In this document: positions 15,013 to 22,709 of the stretch, piece after piece
Layout: every line of letters begins with the position of its first letter
Numbering within the stretch: position 1 is the first letter of the stretch
NCBI RefSeq assembly: GCF_000423085.1
Contig: NZ_AUHH01000043.1
Coordinates: forward strand, 1 to 39,617
DNA length: 39,617 nt
Direction of reading: 5' to 3'
From: Granulicoccus phenolivorans DSM 17626 = NBRC 107789 = JCM 15570
Lineage (GTDB): Bacteria > Actinomycetota > Actinomycetes > Propionibacteriales > Propionibacteriaceae
Notes under the pieces: model-generated
Databases searched by the model: none
What the model was told of the DNA's origin: nothing
Seen by the model: only the letters and a program-made list of their open reading frames with translations
Program-made: the position numbers and the translations under genes

Positions 15013-16104
15013 TCACCCGGCCAGGGCTCGCCCGGCCGCCTGCAACCAGCGGGCCGGGTCGGCCAGGGCCGCCGCGGTGCCGCCGGCCAGGTCGGTCAGC
15101 GAGAGTGCGGCGACGTACGGGGTCAGGTCCGCGTCGGGAGCGATGCGGCCGGCCACCAGTGCCACCGGGACGCCGGCCCGAGCGGCCAGCGATGTCACCA
15201 GGGCCGGGGCTTTTCCGTGGCCGGACTGGGCGTCGAAGCTTCCCTCGCCGGTGATCACCAGAGCGGCGCCGGCGAGCGCCGCGGGCAGCCCGATCAGTTC
15301 GGCCACCGCGGCGGCCCCGGGAACCAACCGGGCGCCCCAGGCCTGCAGCGCAAAACCGGTACCGCCGGCCGCGCCCGCGCCCGGGACGGTGGGGTCGGCC
15401 GCCGGTAGCGCGGCGCCGACGACCTCGGCCCAGTGCGCCAGTGCGGCGTCCGCCTCGGTCAGGTCCGCCACTTGCAGGCCCTTCTGCGGACCGAAGAGGT
15501 GGGCGGCCCCGTGCGGGCCGAGCAGGGGAGCAGTGACATCGGACAGCACCCGTACGCCGCCGGGCGGGGGAGCTGCGAGCCCGGTGGTGTCCAGCACCTC
15601 GATCCCGGCCAGGCCGCGCAGCCCGTCCGGACCGGCGTACCGGGCACCCAGGGCGCGCAGCATTCCGGCCCCACCGTCGGTGGAGGCGCTGGAACCGATG
15701 CCGAGGACCAGTCGGTCCACGCCGTGCTCGAGTGCTGCCGCAATGGCCCGGCCGAAGCCGCGGGTATGCGCGTGGTGGGGCAGGCGACGTTCGCCGAGCA
15801 GCTCGATGCCGCTGGTCGAGGCGAGTTCGACCACCCCGGTCCCGTCCGGGAGAAGCAGCCAGCTGGCCTCGACAATCCGATCGTCGGGTCCGGGGACGCG
15901 TACCGGCATCGCGCGGGCTCCGGGCACAGCCGCGGCGAACGCAGCGAGCGTCCCTTCGCCACCGTCGGCCATCGGGCGCGTGATCACCTCGGCGCCGGGA
16001 TCGACTTCGCGCCAGCCGGCCGCCAATGCCGCGCAAGCGTCGGCTGCGGTCAGCGAGCCCTTGAAGCTGTCGGGCGCCAGGACGACTCTGCGGGCAGCGG
16101 TCAC
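15013..16104 (-). CDS. Glycerate kinase
   Basis: The 363-aa protein matches the GarK/GlxK glycerate kinase family over its full length. Seen are VVLAPDSFKGSLTA at the N-terminus, RPMADGGEGTL, the glycine-rich LGIGSSASTDGGAGM and the late ITGEGSFDAQSGHGKAP. These enzymes phosphorylate D-glycerate to 2- or 3-phosphoglycerate with ATP, feeding serine/glyoxylate or glucarate breakdown into glycolysis. The start is GTG 16104, which overlaps the TGA of the racemase gene (16101-16104), so the pair is translationally coupled. A reading frame continuing upstream through the racemase gene is a shadow. Confidence 0.92.
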   Translation of the reverse strand: MTAARRVVLAPDSFKGSLTAADACAALAAGWREVDPGAEVITRPMADGGEGTLAAFAAAVPGARAMPVRVPGPDDRIVEASWLLLPDGTGVVELASTSGIELLGERRLPHHAHTRGFGRAIAAALEHGVDRLVLGIGSSASTDGGAGMLRALGARYAGPDGLRGLAGIEVLDTTGLAAPPPGGVRVLSDVTAPLLGPHGAAHLFGPQKGLQVADLTEADAALAHWAEVVGAALPAADPTVPGAGAAGGTGFALQAWGARLVPGAAAVAELIGLPAALAGAALVITGEGSFDAQSGHGKAPALVTSLAARAGVPVALVAGRIAPDADLTPYVAALSLTDLAGGTAAALADPARWLQAAGRALAG

Positions 16105-16814
16105 GGCAGCCGGCCCGGTGGGGTCAGGCCCAGGGCTCGGTCGACCGCGGCCGCGACGTGGATCTGCGTACTCGCGAAGACCGGGACCGGACTCTCGCCG
16201 GGCGAAATCAGCAGTTCGATCTCGGTGCAGCCCAGGATGATCCCTTCCGCGCCGTCGCGGAGCAAGCGGTCGATGATGTCGCGGTACGCCAGCCGGGATT
16301 GCTCGTCGACGATGCCGCGGACCAGTTCGTCGTAGATGACCCGATGGACGGTGTGGCGATCCTCGGCACCGGGGATCAGGGTCTCGATGCCGTGGGCGGC
16401 GAGCCGGTCCCGGTAGAACGGCTGCTCCATGGTGAACGCGGTGCCCAGCAGACCGACACGGAAGACCCCGGCCCGGCGAACCGCCGCGGCGGTGGCGTCG
16501 ACGATGTGCAGCACCGGTTTGTCCACCGCCTCGGCAATCCGGTCGAACACCAGATGCATGGTGTTGGTGCACAGGATCAGCAGGTCGGCACCGGCGGTGG
16601 CCAGGGCGCGGCCTCGCGCGGCCAACAGGTCGCCGGCCCGGGACCATTCGCCGTGCCGCTGCAACTCCTCGATCTCGGCGAAATCGACCGAATCGAGCAG
16701 AATGCGCGCCGAGTGGACGCCGCCCAGGACCTCGCCGACCCGAAGATTGGCGAGCCGGTAGTACTCGAGCGTGGACTGCCAACTCATTCCGCCGAGCATG
16801 CCGATCAGCTGCAT
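16101..16814 (-). CDS. Aspartate/glutamate racemase family protein
   Basis: This 237-aa protein belongs to the PLP-independent Asp/Glu/hydantoin racemase superfamily (YgeA-like). IGMLGGMSWQSTLEYY opens it, and both active-site cysteines are present, in LILCTNTMH and in LGCTEIELL. Such enzymes interconvert L- and D-amino acids by a two-base mechanism. It is the first gene of a coupled pair with glycerate kinase. That link is unusual and may point to breakdown of a hydroxylated or D-amino acid to glycerate (inference). The last backbone gene before the accessory region begins here. Confidence 0.9.
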   Translation of the reverse strand: MQLIGMLGGMSWQSTLEYYRLANLRVGEVLGGVHSARILLDSVDFAEIEELQRHGEWSRAGDLLAARGRALATAGADLLILCTNTMHLVFDRIAEAVDKPVLHIVDATAAAVRRAGVFRVGLLGTAFTMEQPFYRDRLAAHGIETLIPGAEDRHTVHRVIYDELVRGIVDEQSRLAYRDIIDRLLRDGAEGIILGCTEIELLISPGESPVPVFASTQIHVAAAVDRALGLTPPGRLP

Positions 16815-16988
16815 GCGCCCCAGCGTACTGAAACCCCGGAAGAGGTCTCGTAACTATGCGTGACGCCACTGATCAGATCGGGCAGACCGCCGGGCGGATT
16901 GTCACGCCACCAGATAAGTCGAGCGGGGATCCAGGGCCCGTCCTTGATCGGGCGAAATGTGACGCCGGGCCGCGCATGATGGTGCGCC

Positions 16989-17537
16989 GTGGCCGATGAT
17001 ATCGCCGAGTCGACGAGGGAGGTGTCGACAGGAGGCCCAGCGGGAACCGCGACCAAGGGCGGACTCTTGGTCGCAAGTTCACACCTGACCCGTTTGGGGT
17101 GCCTGGATAGCACGTTCGGCAACATTACCCCCAAGACAAAAACCCTTGTCAACCGCATGAAGCGAGGAGTCTACGAGGTCTCCCGTCGACCTCAGGACGC
17201 TGCTCCGAGGGATGATCGGGGGCCAGTGGCAAGGACTGTCGAGACGGCTCAAACTTTCCTCACGGCATCGGAGATCGATGCTCTGGTGGGTGACTACCTG
17301 GCCGGAGCAGGGGTCCAAGAGTTGGCTGACCGGTACGGCATCCACCGCGCAACAGTGTTCGCGCATCTCCGTCGCCGCAACGTGCCGGGTCGGCGGCCCG
17401 GCCTGAGCCTCAACGAGAAGGCCGAGGCCGTCCGCTTAGCACGGGCGGGCATCTCGATGCGAGCGATCGGCCGCAGGATGGGAGTGGATCGCAAGGCTGT
17501 GCGGGCGGCGCTGGTCGAGGTAGGCCTCTTGATCTAG
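16989..17537 (+). CDS. Double-HTH protein at the left edge of the accessory region
   Basis: The 182-aa reading has two helix-turn-helix units in its C-terminal half: VQELADRYGIHRATVFAHLR and then MRAIGRRMGVDRKAVRAALV. Such paired HTH modules are seen in recombinase or transposase C-termini and in small island-borne proteins. No catalytic domain is present. The N-terminal 56 residues are less convincing, and an internal ATG at 17157 (MKRGVYEVSRR) is a credible alternative start; neither start has a good ribosome site. It may be a remnant of a site-specific recombinase or a stand-alone regulator. Its position marks the probable left border of the mobile region. Confidence 0.55.
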   Translation: MADDIAESTREVSTGGPAGTATKGGLLVASSHLTRLGCLDSTFGNITPKTKTLVNRMKRGVYEVSRRPQDAAPRDDRGPVARTVETAQTFLTASEIDALVGDYLAGAGVQELADRYGIHRATVFAHLRRRNVPGRRPGLSLNEKAEAVRLARAGISMRAIGRRMGVDRKAVRAALVEVGLLI

Positions 17538-17638
17538 GGGGTCGGGACGGACGCCTGCTGGCGGTGACCAGGGACAAGCGAAGTCAGCGGACCCTTTTGA
17601 GGCGACAGTGGGGCCGGTAGTTCGAACTCAAGGACGGA

Positions 17639-17659
17639 GTCAACGATTTCGAAGTTGAC
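17639..17659. promoter_or_regulatory. Inverted repeat upstream of the SPARSA operon
   Basis: GTCAAC, a 9-bp spacer and GTTGAC form an inverted repeat that contains a TTGACA -35-like hexamer (17655-17660). No good -10 is visible at standard spacing. It may control the SIR2-APAZ/Argonaute operon. Confidence 0.35.
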
Positions 17660-17743
17660 ATGCTGAGTGCGCTGCTGGCGCGTCGAAGTCCGGGCAGTGC
17701 GTGTCAGGCATGGATCGGTCATGACCCCGTGCGAGCATTGAGC

Positions 17744-19546
17744 GTGGATACTCTAGATCAGGGAGACTTCGTGCGGGCCTGGGCTGTTCAGCCTCGGCGG
17801 TTCGCATGGCTCCTTGGCGCGGGTGCGAGCGCGTCGGCCGGTTTGCGGACCGCGAACCAGGTCCGCGACGACCTCCTACTGCGGGTGTACGCGGAGCGGC
17901 ACGGGCTCATCCGTCAGAACCTAAACGCTAATGACCCGAACGTCCGTTCGGTGTTGACAGCCTACTTCGACGGCCGCAACGGCATGGTTCCGTTCGGTTC
18001 CGCGGATGATTACTCGTGCGCGTTCAAGCTGGCTCTGCCAGACGAGTCGGCTCGTCGCTCGTACCTGCAAGGCATCTTGAAGGGCTGCCGGCCTAGTTTC
18101 GGTCAGAGGGTCTTCGGAGCGCTGATGACCGCTGGCTTCATCGACATCGTCACCACGACCAACTTCGATGACCTGATCGAGCAAGCGGCAGCCGAGTCCT
18201 ATACGGCCGTCAACGATGTCAGCGATCCACGGCGCCTCTACGTTGCCGCCTTGAACAGTGTCGACCGTGCGCGCCGCATCCTGTCCGCCGAGAGTCACCC
18301 GCTGCTGGTCAAGCTCCATGGCGACTTCCGTGAGTCGTCGCTGAAGAACCTGACCGAAGAGTTGGTCGTGCAAGACCAGGTGCTGCGCCAGTCCGTGCAG
18401 GACGTCAGCAGGAGTGTGGGGCTGGCTGTCGTGGGCTATAGCGGTCGTGACGAGAGCGTCATGGAGATGCTGGAGAGCTCCACACTTCTTGATAGCGCAT
18501 GGCCTGCTGGTCTGTGGTGGTTCACCAGGGAACCAGGTCGGCTGCCCGAACGGGTGCGTCGCCTTTTGGAGATAGCAGCCGAACGCGGGGTCGCCTCCTA
18601 CCTGGTGGCGTTGGAGACCTTCGACGAGCTGATGGCCAGCCTCGTCCTGCAAGCCGAACTCACCGACGATGCCCGCACGTATATCAACGGTCTTCAGTCG
18701 GCGTCACGGGTCGCCGACGCCTCTCCGCCCGTGGCGAGCAAGCGCAGCTACCCGATTATTCGCTACAACGCGCTCCCTGTCTTGGCCGCGCCGACCTCGG
18801 TCCTGCACGCTTCACTGTCCGGCATCGACAACGAGGAGTTCCGCCGACGATCCAAGGAAGCCGGATGGCGCGGAGTCGCCGTCCAAGCCGGCGGAAGCGT
18901 ATGGGGCTGGGGTGACCCCGAGCAGTTGGCGCGCATCGTCGGCACCACCCCCGAGAACGTCGACATCGACCTGCTCAGCGGTGACCTGGAGCCGGGCCTG
19001 CACGCTCTACTCGTCCAAGGCCTGGCCCGGTCGGTCGCATCCTGGCTACCGGCACGAGCCAGAACAACTCGCCGCGACGCTCTGGTGTTGTTGCACGAGT
19101 GGGATGACCTCAGCGAGTCGCGTCAGCTTACTCTTCGCCGCTTCAAGAAGGCCTACGACGGCCAAGTGACCGGCCATCTAGGTAAAGGTCGTGGACAGAA
19201 CCGGCTAGCAGAGCAACGTGCCTGGGCCGAGGCAGCACGCCTCCACGTCGAGTGGCGCTGGGGTGCTCCGTGGATGATTTTTACCCCGTTTACCTGGGTC
19301 GAGCGCCTCGAACGCGACGAGGACGACGATAGTCCGGTTGTGGACCCAGCAGCGGATTGGCGTCGGGAACGCTGGGTGCAACGCAAGCAGAACGAGAAGT
19401 GGGCAAGCATCATCGATGTCTGGGCTACTTCGATCGCGCCACAGCGCAAGGACGTCTCATTGCGCCTTCCCCGTACCTGCGACCCTGACACTTTCGGTGG
19501 TTTCACTCTCGGTGCGTTCTCCGCACATAGTTGGAGGTCAGCATGA
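17744..19546 (+). CDS. SIR2-APAZ effector of a short-Argonaute (SPARSA-type) system
   Basis: This is a 600-aa protein if it starts at GTG 17744; GTG 17771 has a better ribosome site (GGGAGA at 17761) and ATG 17660 is also in frame. The N-terminal SIR2 domain has GAGASASAG (about residues 25-33), TTNFDD (137-142), KLHGD with the catalytic His (189-193) and GYSGRD (230-235), so NAD+ cleavage should be intact. The C-terminal part, from about residue 320, is an APAZ region (YNALPVLAAPTSVLH, then a WGWGDPEQL segment), which stands in for the N/PAZ side of Argonaute. In known SPARSA systems the complex uses a guide to detect plasmid or phage nucleic acid and then depletes NAD+. The stop overlaps the Argonaute start (ATGA, 19543-19546). 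Confidence 0.9.
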   Translation: MDTLDQGDFVRAWAVQPRRFAWLLGAGASASAGLRTANQVRDDLLLRVYAERHGLIRQNLNANDPNVRSVLTAYFDGRNGMVPFGSADDYSCAFKLALPDESARRSYLQGILKGCRPSFGQRVFGALMTAGFIDIVTTTNFDDLIEQAAAESYTAVNDVSDPRRLYVAALNSVDRARRILSAESHPLLVKLHGDFRESSLKNLTEELVVQDQVLRQSVQDVSRSVGLAVVGYSGRDESVMEMLESSTLLDSAWPAGLWWFTREPGRLPERVRRLLEIAAERGVASYLVALETFDELMASLVLQAELTDDARTYINGLQSASRVADASPPVASKRSYPIIRYNALPVLAAPTSVLHASLSGIDNEEFRRRSKEAGWRGVAVQAGGSVWGWGDPEQLARIVGTTPENVDIDLLSGDLEPGLHALLVQGLARSVASWLPARARTTRRDALVLLHEWDDLSESRQLTLRRFKKAYDGQVTGHLGKGRGQNRLAEQRAWAEAARLHVEWRWGAPWMIFTPFTWVERLERDEDDDSPVVDPAADWRRERWVQRKQNEKWASIIDVWATSIAPQRKDVSLRLPRTCDPDTFGGFTLGAFSAHSWRSA

Positions 19547-20961
19547 CCCTCGACTTTGACTCTCGCCAGCCCTGGGCACCGCACACGATTCTTCAGGAAC
19601 CGATGCTGAAGTTTGACAGCAGCCCGACCCCGGCAACCGCGGGTCACCCGCTCGTCGGACTGCTCGACCACGGCCCCTACGCCGGACCGCCGACCGCTAG
19701 CGTGCGACTCGCCACGATCACCCTCAACGGTGACAAGCCGAAGCTCTACGACTTCCTCCGCGGTGCCACCCAGGCACACGAACCCAGCGACCGTCTGGCA
19801 TACGTGCCGCGATATCCGGGGTTCGAGGCGCTGTTCAAGGCCGAGCTTCTTCCTCAGTCCGACGCCCACGTCGACATCCGGAGCGCCGAGATCGGCACCG
19901 GTGCTGACGCGCACGACCGACTCAGCGAGGCGCTTGCCCGTGCGGTGCGGCACCTCCACACCGTTCGCGACTCCTGGGACGTCATCGTCTTCCTACTCCC
20001 TGCAGCCTGGGAGCCTCTGAGGCTCAGCGCCGACGGTGCGCTGGACCTGCACGACCGGTTGAAGGCGACGGCCGCGCTGCTGGGCTGTCCTATCCAGATG
20101 ATCCGCGAGACCTCCGCGCTGCAGTTCAGGTACAAGTGCTCCATGTACTGGCGGCTGTCGATTGCGCTGCTGACGAAGGCTGGCGGCGTGCCGTTCCGGA
20201 TGATGCGTCCCACTGAGTCCGACACTGCCTACCTCGGGCTGGCCTACGCGATTCGCGGCGGGACCGCCAACGAGTTCGTCACCTGCTGCTCGCAGGTCTT
20301 CGACGCCGAAGGCGGCGGCTTCGAATTTATCGCCTACAACGTCGGCGCCGACCGTGACCTGGAGAACCCGCATCTGACCCGCGACGAGATGCGCACCGTC
20401 ATGGCGCGCAGCGCTCGCCTCTACCAGCGGCGCAGGGCCGGGTCTCTGCCCCAGCGGCTTGTGATCCACAAGACGACAACCTGGCGTGAGGAAGAAGTCG
20501 CAGGGGTCTTCGACGCGTGGAGCCCGGCCGTTCCTGACATCGAGTGCCTCCAGGTACGTCTAGACACACCCTGGACCGGGGTTGCCCTCCGCGGCGGCAA
20601 GGGCAACTCGGCGGTCGCCAACGAATGGCCTGTGGGCCGCGGGTCTCTTCAGTATCTCTCTGGGCGGGAGGCACTCCTGTGGATCGCCGGTACGGCGAAG
20701 GGTGTCGCGCTGACGGGTGAGAACTATAATCAGGCAGCCAAGGCTCTACCGACCCCGATTGCGTTCAAGCGTGACGCGGGTGCTGGCCCCCTGGAGATTC
20801 CTGCCAGCGAAATCCTTGCCCTGTCGAAGCTCGACTGGAACAACGACGCCCTTTACGGTGTGACCCCCGTGACTATCTCCTACAGCCAGCGGCTGGCACG
20901 AATCATTAGCAGGGTGCCAGCGCTCCCGGACGACAGCTATCAGTTCCGACTATTCATGTGA
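19543..20961 (+). CDS. Short prokaryotic Argonaute (MID-PIWI), catalytically inactive
   Basis: The 472-aa protein is a MID-PIWI-only Argonaute; GGAGG at 19533-19537 fixes the ATG at 19543. The MID/PIWI junction reads WRLSIALLTKAGGVPF, the conserved guide-5'-end region. PIWI begins with YLGLAYAIRGG (230-240). The C-terminus (DWNNDALYGVTPVTISYS ... FRLFM) is typical of PIWI domains. Positions that hold catalytic Asp in cleaving Argonautes read Ala in YLGLAY and Lys-Thr-Thr in VIHKTTTW (307-314), so target cutting is not expected. This agrees with short pAgos, which sense targets and activate a partner effector. The coupled SIR2-APAZ gene is that partner. Confidence 0.9.
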   Translation: MTLDFDSRQPWAPHTILQEPMLKFDSSPTPATAGHPLVGLLDHGPYAGPPTASVRLATITLNGDKPKLYDFLRGATQAHEPSDRLAYVPRYPGFEALFKAELLPQSDAHVDIRSAEIGTGADAHDRLSEALARAVRHLHTVRDSWDVIVFLLPAAWEPLRLSADGALDLHDRLKATAALLGCPIQMIRETSALQFRYKCSMYWRLSIALLTKAGGVPFRMMRPTESDTAYLGLAYAIRGGTANEFVTCCSQVFDAEGGGFEFIAYNVGADRDLENPHLTRDEMRTVMARSARLYQRRRAGSLPQRLVIHKTTTWREEEVAGVFDAWSPAVPDIECLQVRLDTPWTGVALRGGKGNSAVANEWPVGRGSLQYLSGREALLWIAGTAKGVALTGENYNQAAKALPTPIAFKRDAGAGPLEIPASEILALSKLDWNNDALYGVTPVTISYSQRLARIISRVPALPDDSYQFRLFM

Positions 20962-21059
20962 CCGGCTCGGCCAACTGGCATCCAAGTCTCAAGCCTTCCG
21001 CCACACACCATGGCCGCCGGAACCGGCCGCAGCGACACCGCGTTATAGGCCGTCTAGCA

Positions 21060-21077
21060 ATTGCCAGAGCCGGCAAT
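21060..21077. terminator. Hairpin between the convergent Argonaute and gajB genes
   Basis: ATTGCC, a 6-nt loop (AGAGCC) and GGCAAT form a short symmetrical hairpin about 100 bp after the Argonaute stop and 30 bp beyond the gajB stop. It may act as a bidirectional terminator. There is no clear U-tract. Confidence 0.4.
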
Positions 21078-21107
21078 GACCCACTCGCGCTCCGGCCATC
21101 GCGACAA

Positions 21108-22709
21108 CTATGTCAGGCCAGCGATGTGCTTGGCAGTCGTCGACTTGGCGGTCTTGCCTGCCGCTCGTTTGCTTGGCGGTGGTGGCGCCGACATGACCTC
21201 GATTGTGCGGTAGCGGGCTCTGGTAGTGGCAACGTAGATCTTGCGGTGCGTGTCCTGGGTGACTGAGAGGCCGACGCCGAGGGAGCTGCGTTCGGTGTCG
21301 CTCAAGACGACGCCAACGATGTCCCACTCGCCCCCTTTGGCCTGGTGTGTGGTGAGACCAGGAACTGGGCGGCCGGAGTGGGTCAGACGTGACTGGAGCA
21401 TGGTGAGCCGTTTGGTGTGGGCTGCGTGGGGCGGCCGCAGGTAGCGCGCGGAGACGGCGCCAACAACAGTGACAAGTTGGTTGTATGCGGCCTTGATGGC
21501 CGCGGGTGTGCCGGGCTGGAGCGTCTCGATCACGCCCTGCAACTGGGGTTCAAGTTGCCTCGGTATGTCTCGGTCTTGGATGTTCAGTGCGGCAAGAGCA
21601 TCGCCGAGGTAGGTGGCGTCGAGGTCCAGGATGTTCCGGGTGGCGTGGTTGAGCAGCAGGGTCGCAGCGGCTTCTTCGTACCCGCCTTTGAACGAGTGGT
21701 AGGCGAGGGGGAGGACGCCGCCGCCCACCGCCCAGAGGTCCTTCCAGTACAGCGCGATAGCGACGTCGATGTCGTCGGAATCGATGGGCAGTGTGACTCT
21801 GGCGCCGTTGCGAAGGTTGGTGGCGAGCTCGGCCTGTTCTTCCGATTGCCAGCGGAACGATTGCGTGAGGCGCAGCGTCGGGATGCCGTTCCGATCCAGG
21901 AAGTCGCGCACGACCTGAGGCTTGGCGCCTCGGAAGAGGTAGAGCGCTTGCCAGGGGTCGCCGACAAGGGTAACTGCGACGCCAGCGGCGATGGCCGATT
22001 CGAGGATGGCGATGTCGAGCTCGTTCGCGTCGAAGACCTCGTCGACCACGAGTGCGCGGATCTGCTGTCCGAGGCGCGCCTGAATGCGTGCGGCGCAATT
22101 GGGGCGGTGAAGGGCGTGTTCAAGGATCGTCCGGACATCGTCGTGGGTGCAGATGCCCTGGCGCATGTGCGGCAAGATGCTGACCGCCGGGACACGGTTC
22201 GCGTAGTCCTCCGCGAATGCCGACCTGAACGTCACAGCCTTGCCATTCAGCCCTAGTTCGTAGATGGAACGAGTGGAGGACGTACCGCCGCAAGATGCCC
22301 AGCTGTCGCGGACGTCAAGTTTCACATCGCCGCCGGGCCACAACTTCTTCGCGTCAGGCCACTCGACTAGCTCCTCACGAAGGAGGTCGTGAAAGAGGTC
22401 GGACATGATCGTGTCGAGGGTGACGACTCGGTGGGGCCAGGCGAGAGCTTCCGTACCCCAGAGGCGCTGCACGCGGCGGCGCAGGTTGAACGTGGCCGCA
22501 CGCGTGAAGCTAACGGCGACGACGGCACGTGCGTCGTGCCGGTATCGGGCTGCGAACCTGTGCACACCGAATCGCTGAGCGGAGACAGTCGTCTTCCCTG
22601 TACCGGGGCCAGCTTCGATGAAGATATTCTTCTCACCGGTGGCCGCAGCGTGCCGTTGCTGCGCAGTCAGCGTGTTGATCGCGCCCGCGTGAGCGAGAGC
22701 CCCGGTCAC
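21108..22709 (-). CDS. gajB: GajB-like UvrD-family helicase of a Gabija system
   Basis: The 533-aa SF1A helicase has all the core motifs: [10 protein letters not shown] (32-41), VVDEVFDAN (motif II, about 221-229), [14 protein letters not shown] (motif III), QSFRW (motif IV), [14 protein letters not shown] (motif V) and VATTRAR (motif VI). It is shorter than PcrA/UvrD (about 700 aa or more) and has the VDEVFD variant often found in GajB. Its GTG overlaps the stop of the GajA gene (GTGA, 22706-22709). In Gabija, GajB joins a GajA tetramer; falling nucleotide levels during phage infection release the nuclease. It converges on the Argonaute gene, leaving 146 bp between stops. Confidence 0.88.
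   Translation of the reverse strand: MTGALAHAGAINTLTAQQRHAAATGEKNIFIEAGPGTGKTTVSAQRFGVHRFAARYRHDARAVVAVSFTRAATFNLRRRVQRLWGTEALAWPHRVVTLDTIMSDLFHDLLREELVEWPDAKKLWPGGDVKLDVRDSWASCGGTSSTRSIYELGLNGKAVTFRSAFAEDYANRVPAVSILPHMRQGICTHDDVRTILEHALHRPNCAARIQARLGQQIRALVVDEVFDANELDIAILESAIAAGVAVTLVGDPWQALYLFRGAKPQVVRDFLDRNGIPTLRLTQSFRWQSEEQAELATNLRNGARVTLPIDSDDIDVAIALYWKDLWAVGGGVLPLAYHSFKGGYEEAAATLLLNHATRNILDLDATYLGDALAALNIQDRDIPRQLEPQLQGVIETLQPGTPAAIKAAYNQLVTVVGAVSARYLRPPHAAHTKRLTMLQSRLTHSGRPVPGLTTHQAKGGEWDIVGVVLSDTERSSLGVGLSVTQDTHRKIYVATTRARYRTIEVMSAPPPPSKRAAGKTAKSTTAKHIAGLT

Noticed and set aside
14567-16240. 557-codon plus-strand frame across the DinB-like and glycerate kinase genes
   Set aside because: Pro/Ala/Ser/Arg-rich shadow of real genes on both strands.
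16815-16988. tRNA or att site as integration target at the left border
   Set aside because: No cloverleaf or flanking direct repeat could be recognised in this stretch.
17744-19546. SIR2 protein as a Thoeris ThsA or DSR-type stand-alone effector
   Set aside because: The C-terminal region is APAZ-like and the next coupled gene is a short Argonaute, which defines the SPARSA layout.
21108-22709. UvrD-like protein as housekeeping PcrA/UvrD
   Set aside because: At 533 aa it is too short, it has the VDEVFD variant, and it is coupled to an OLD-family nuclease gene.
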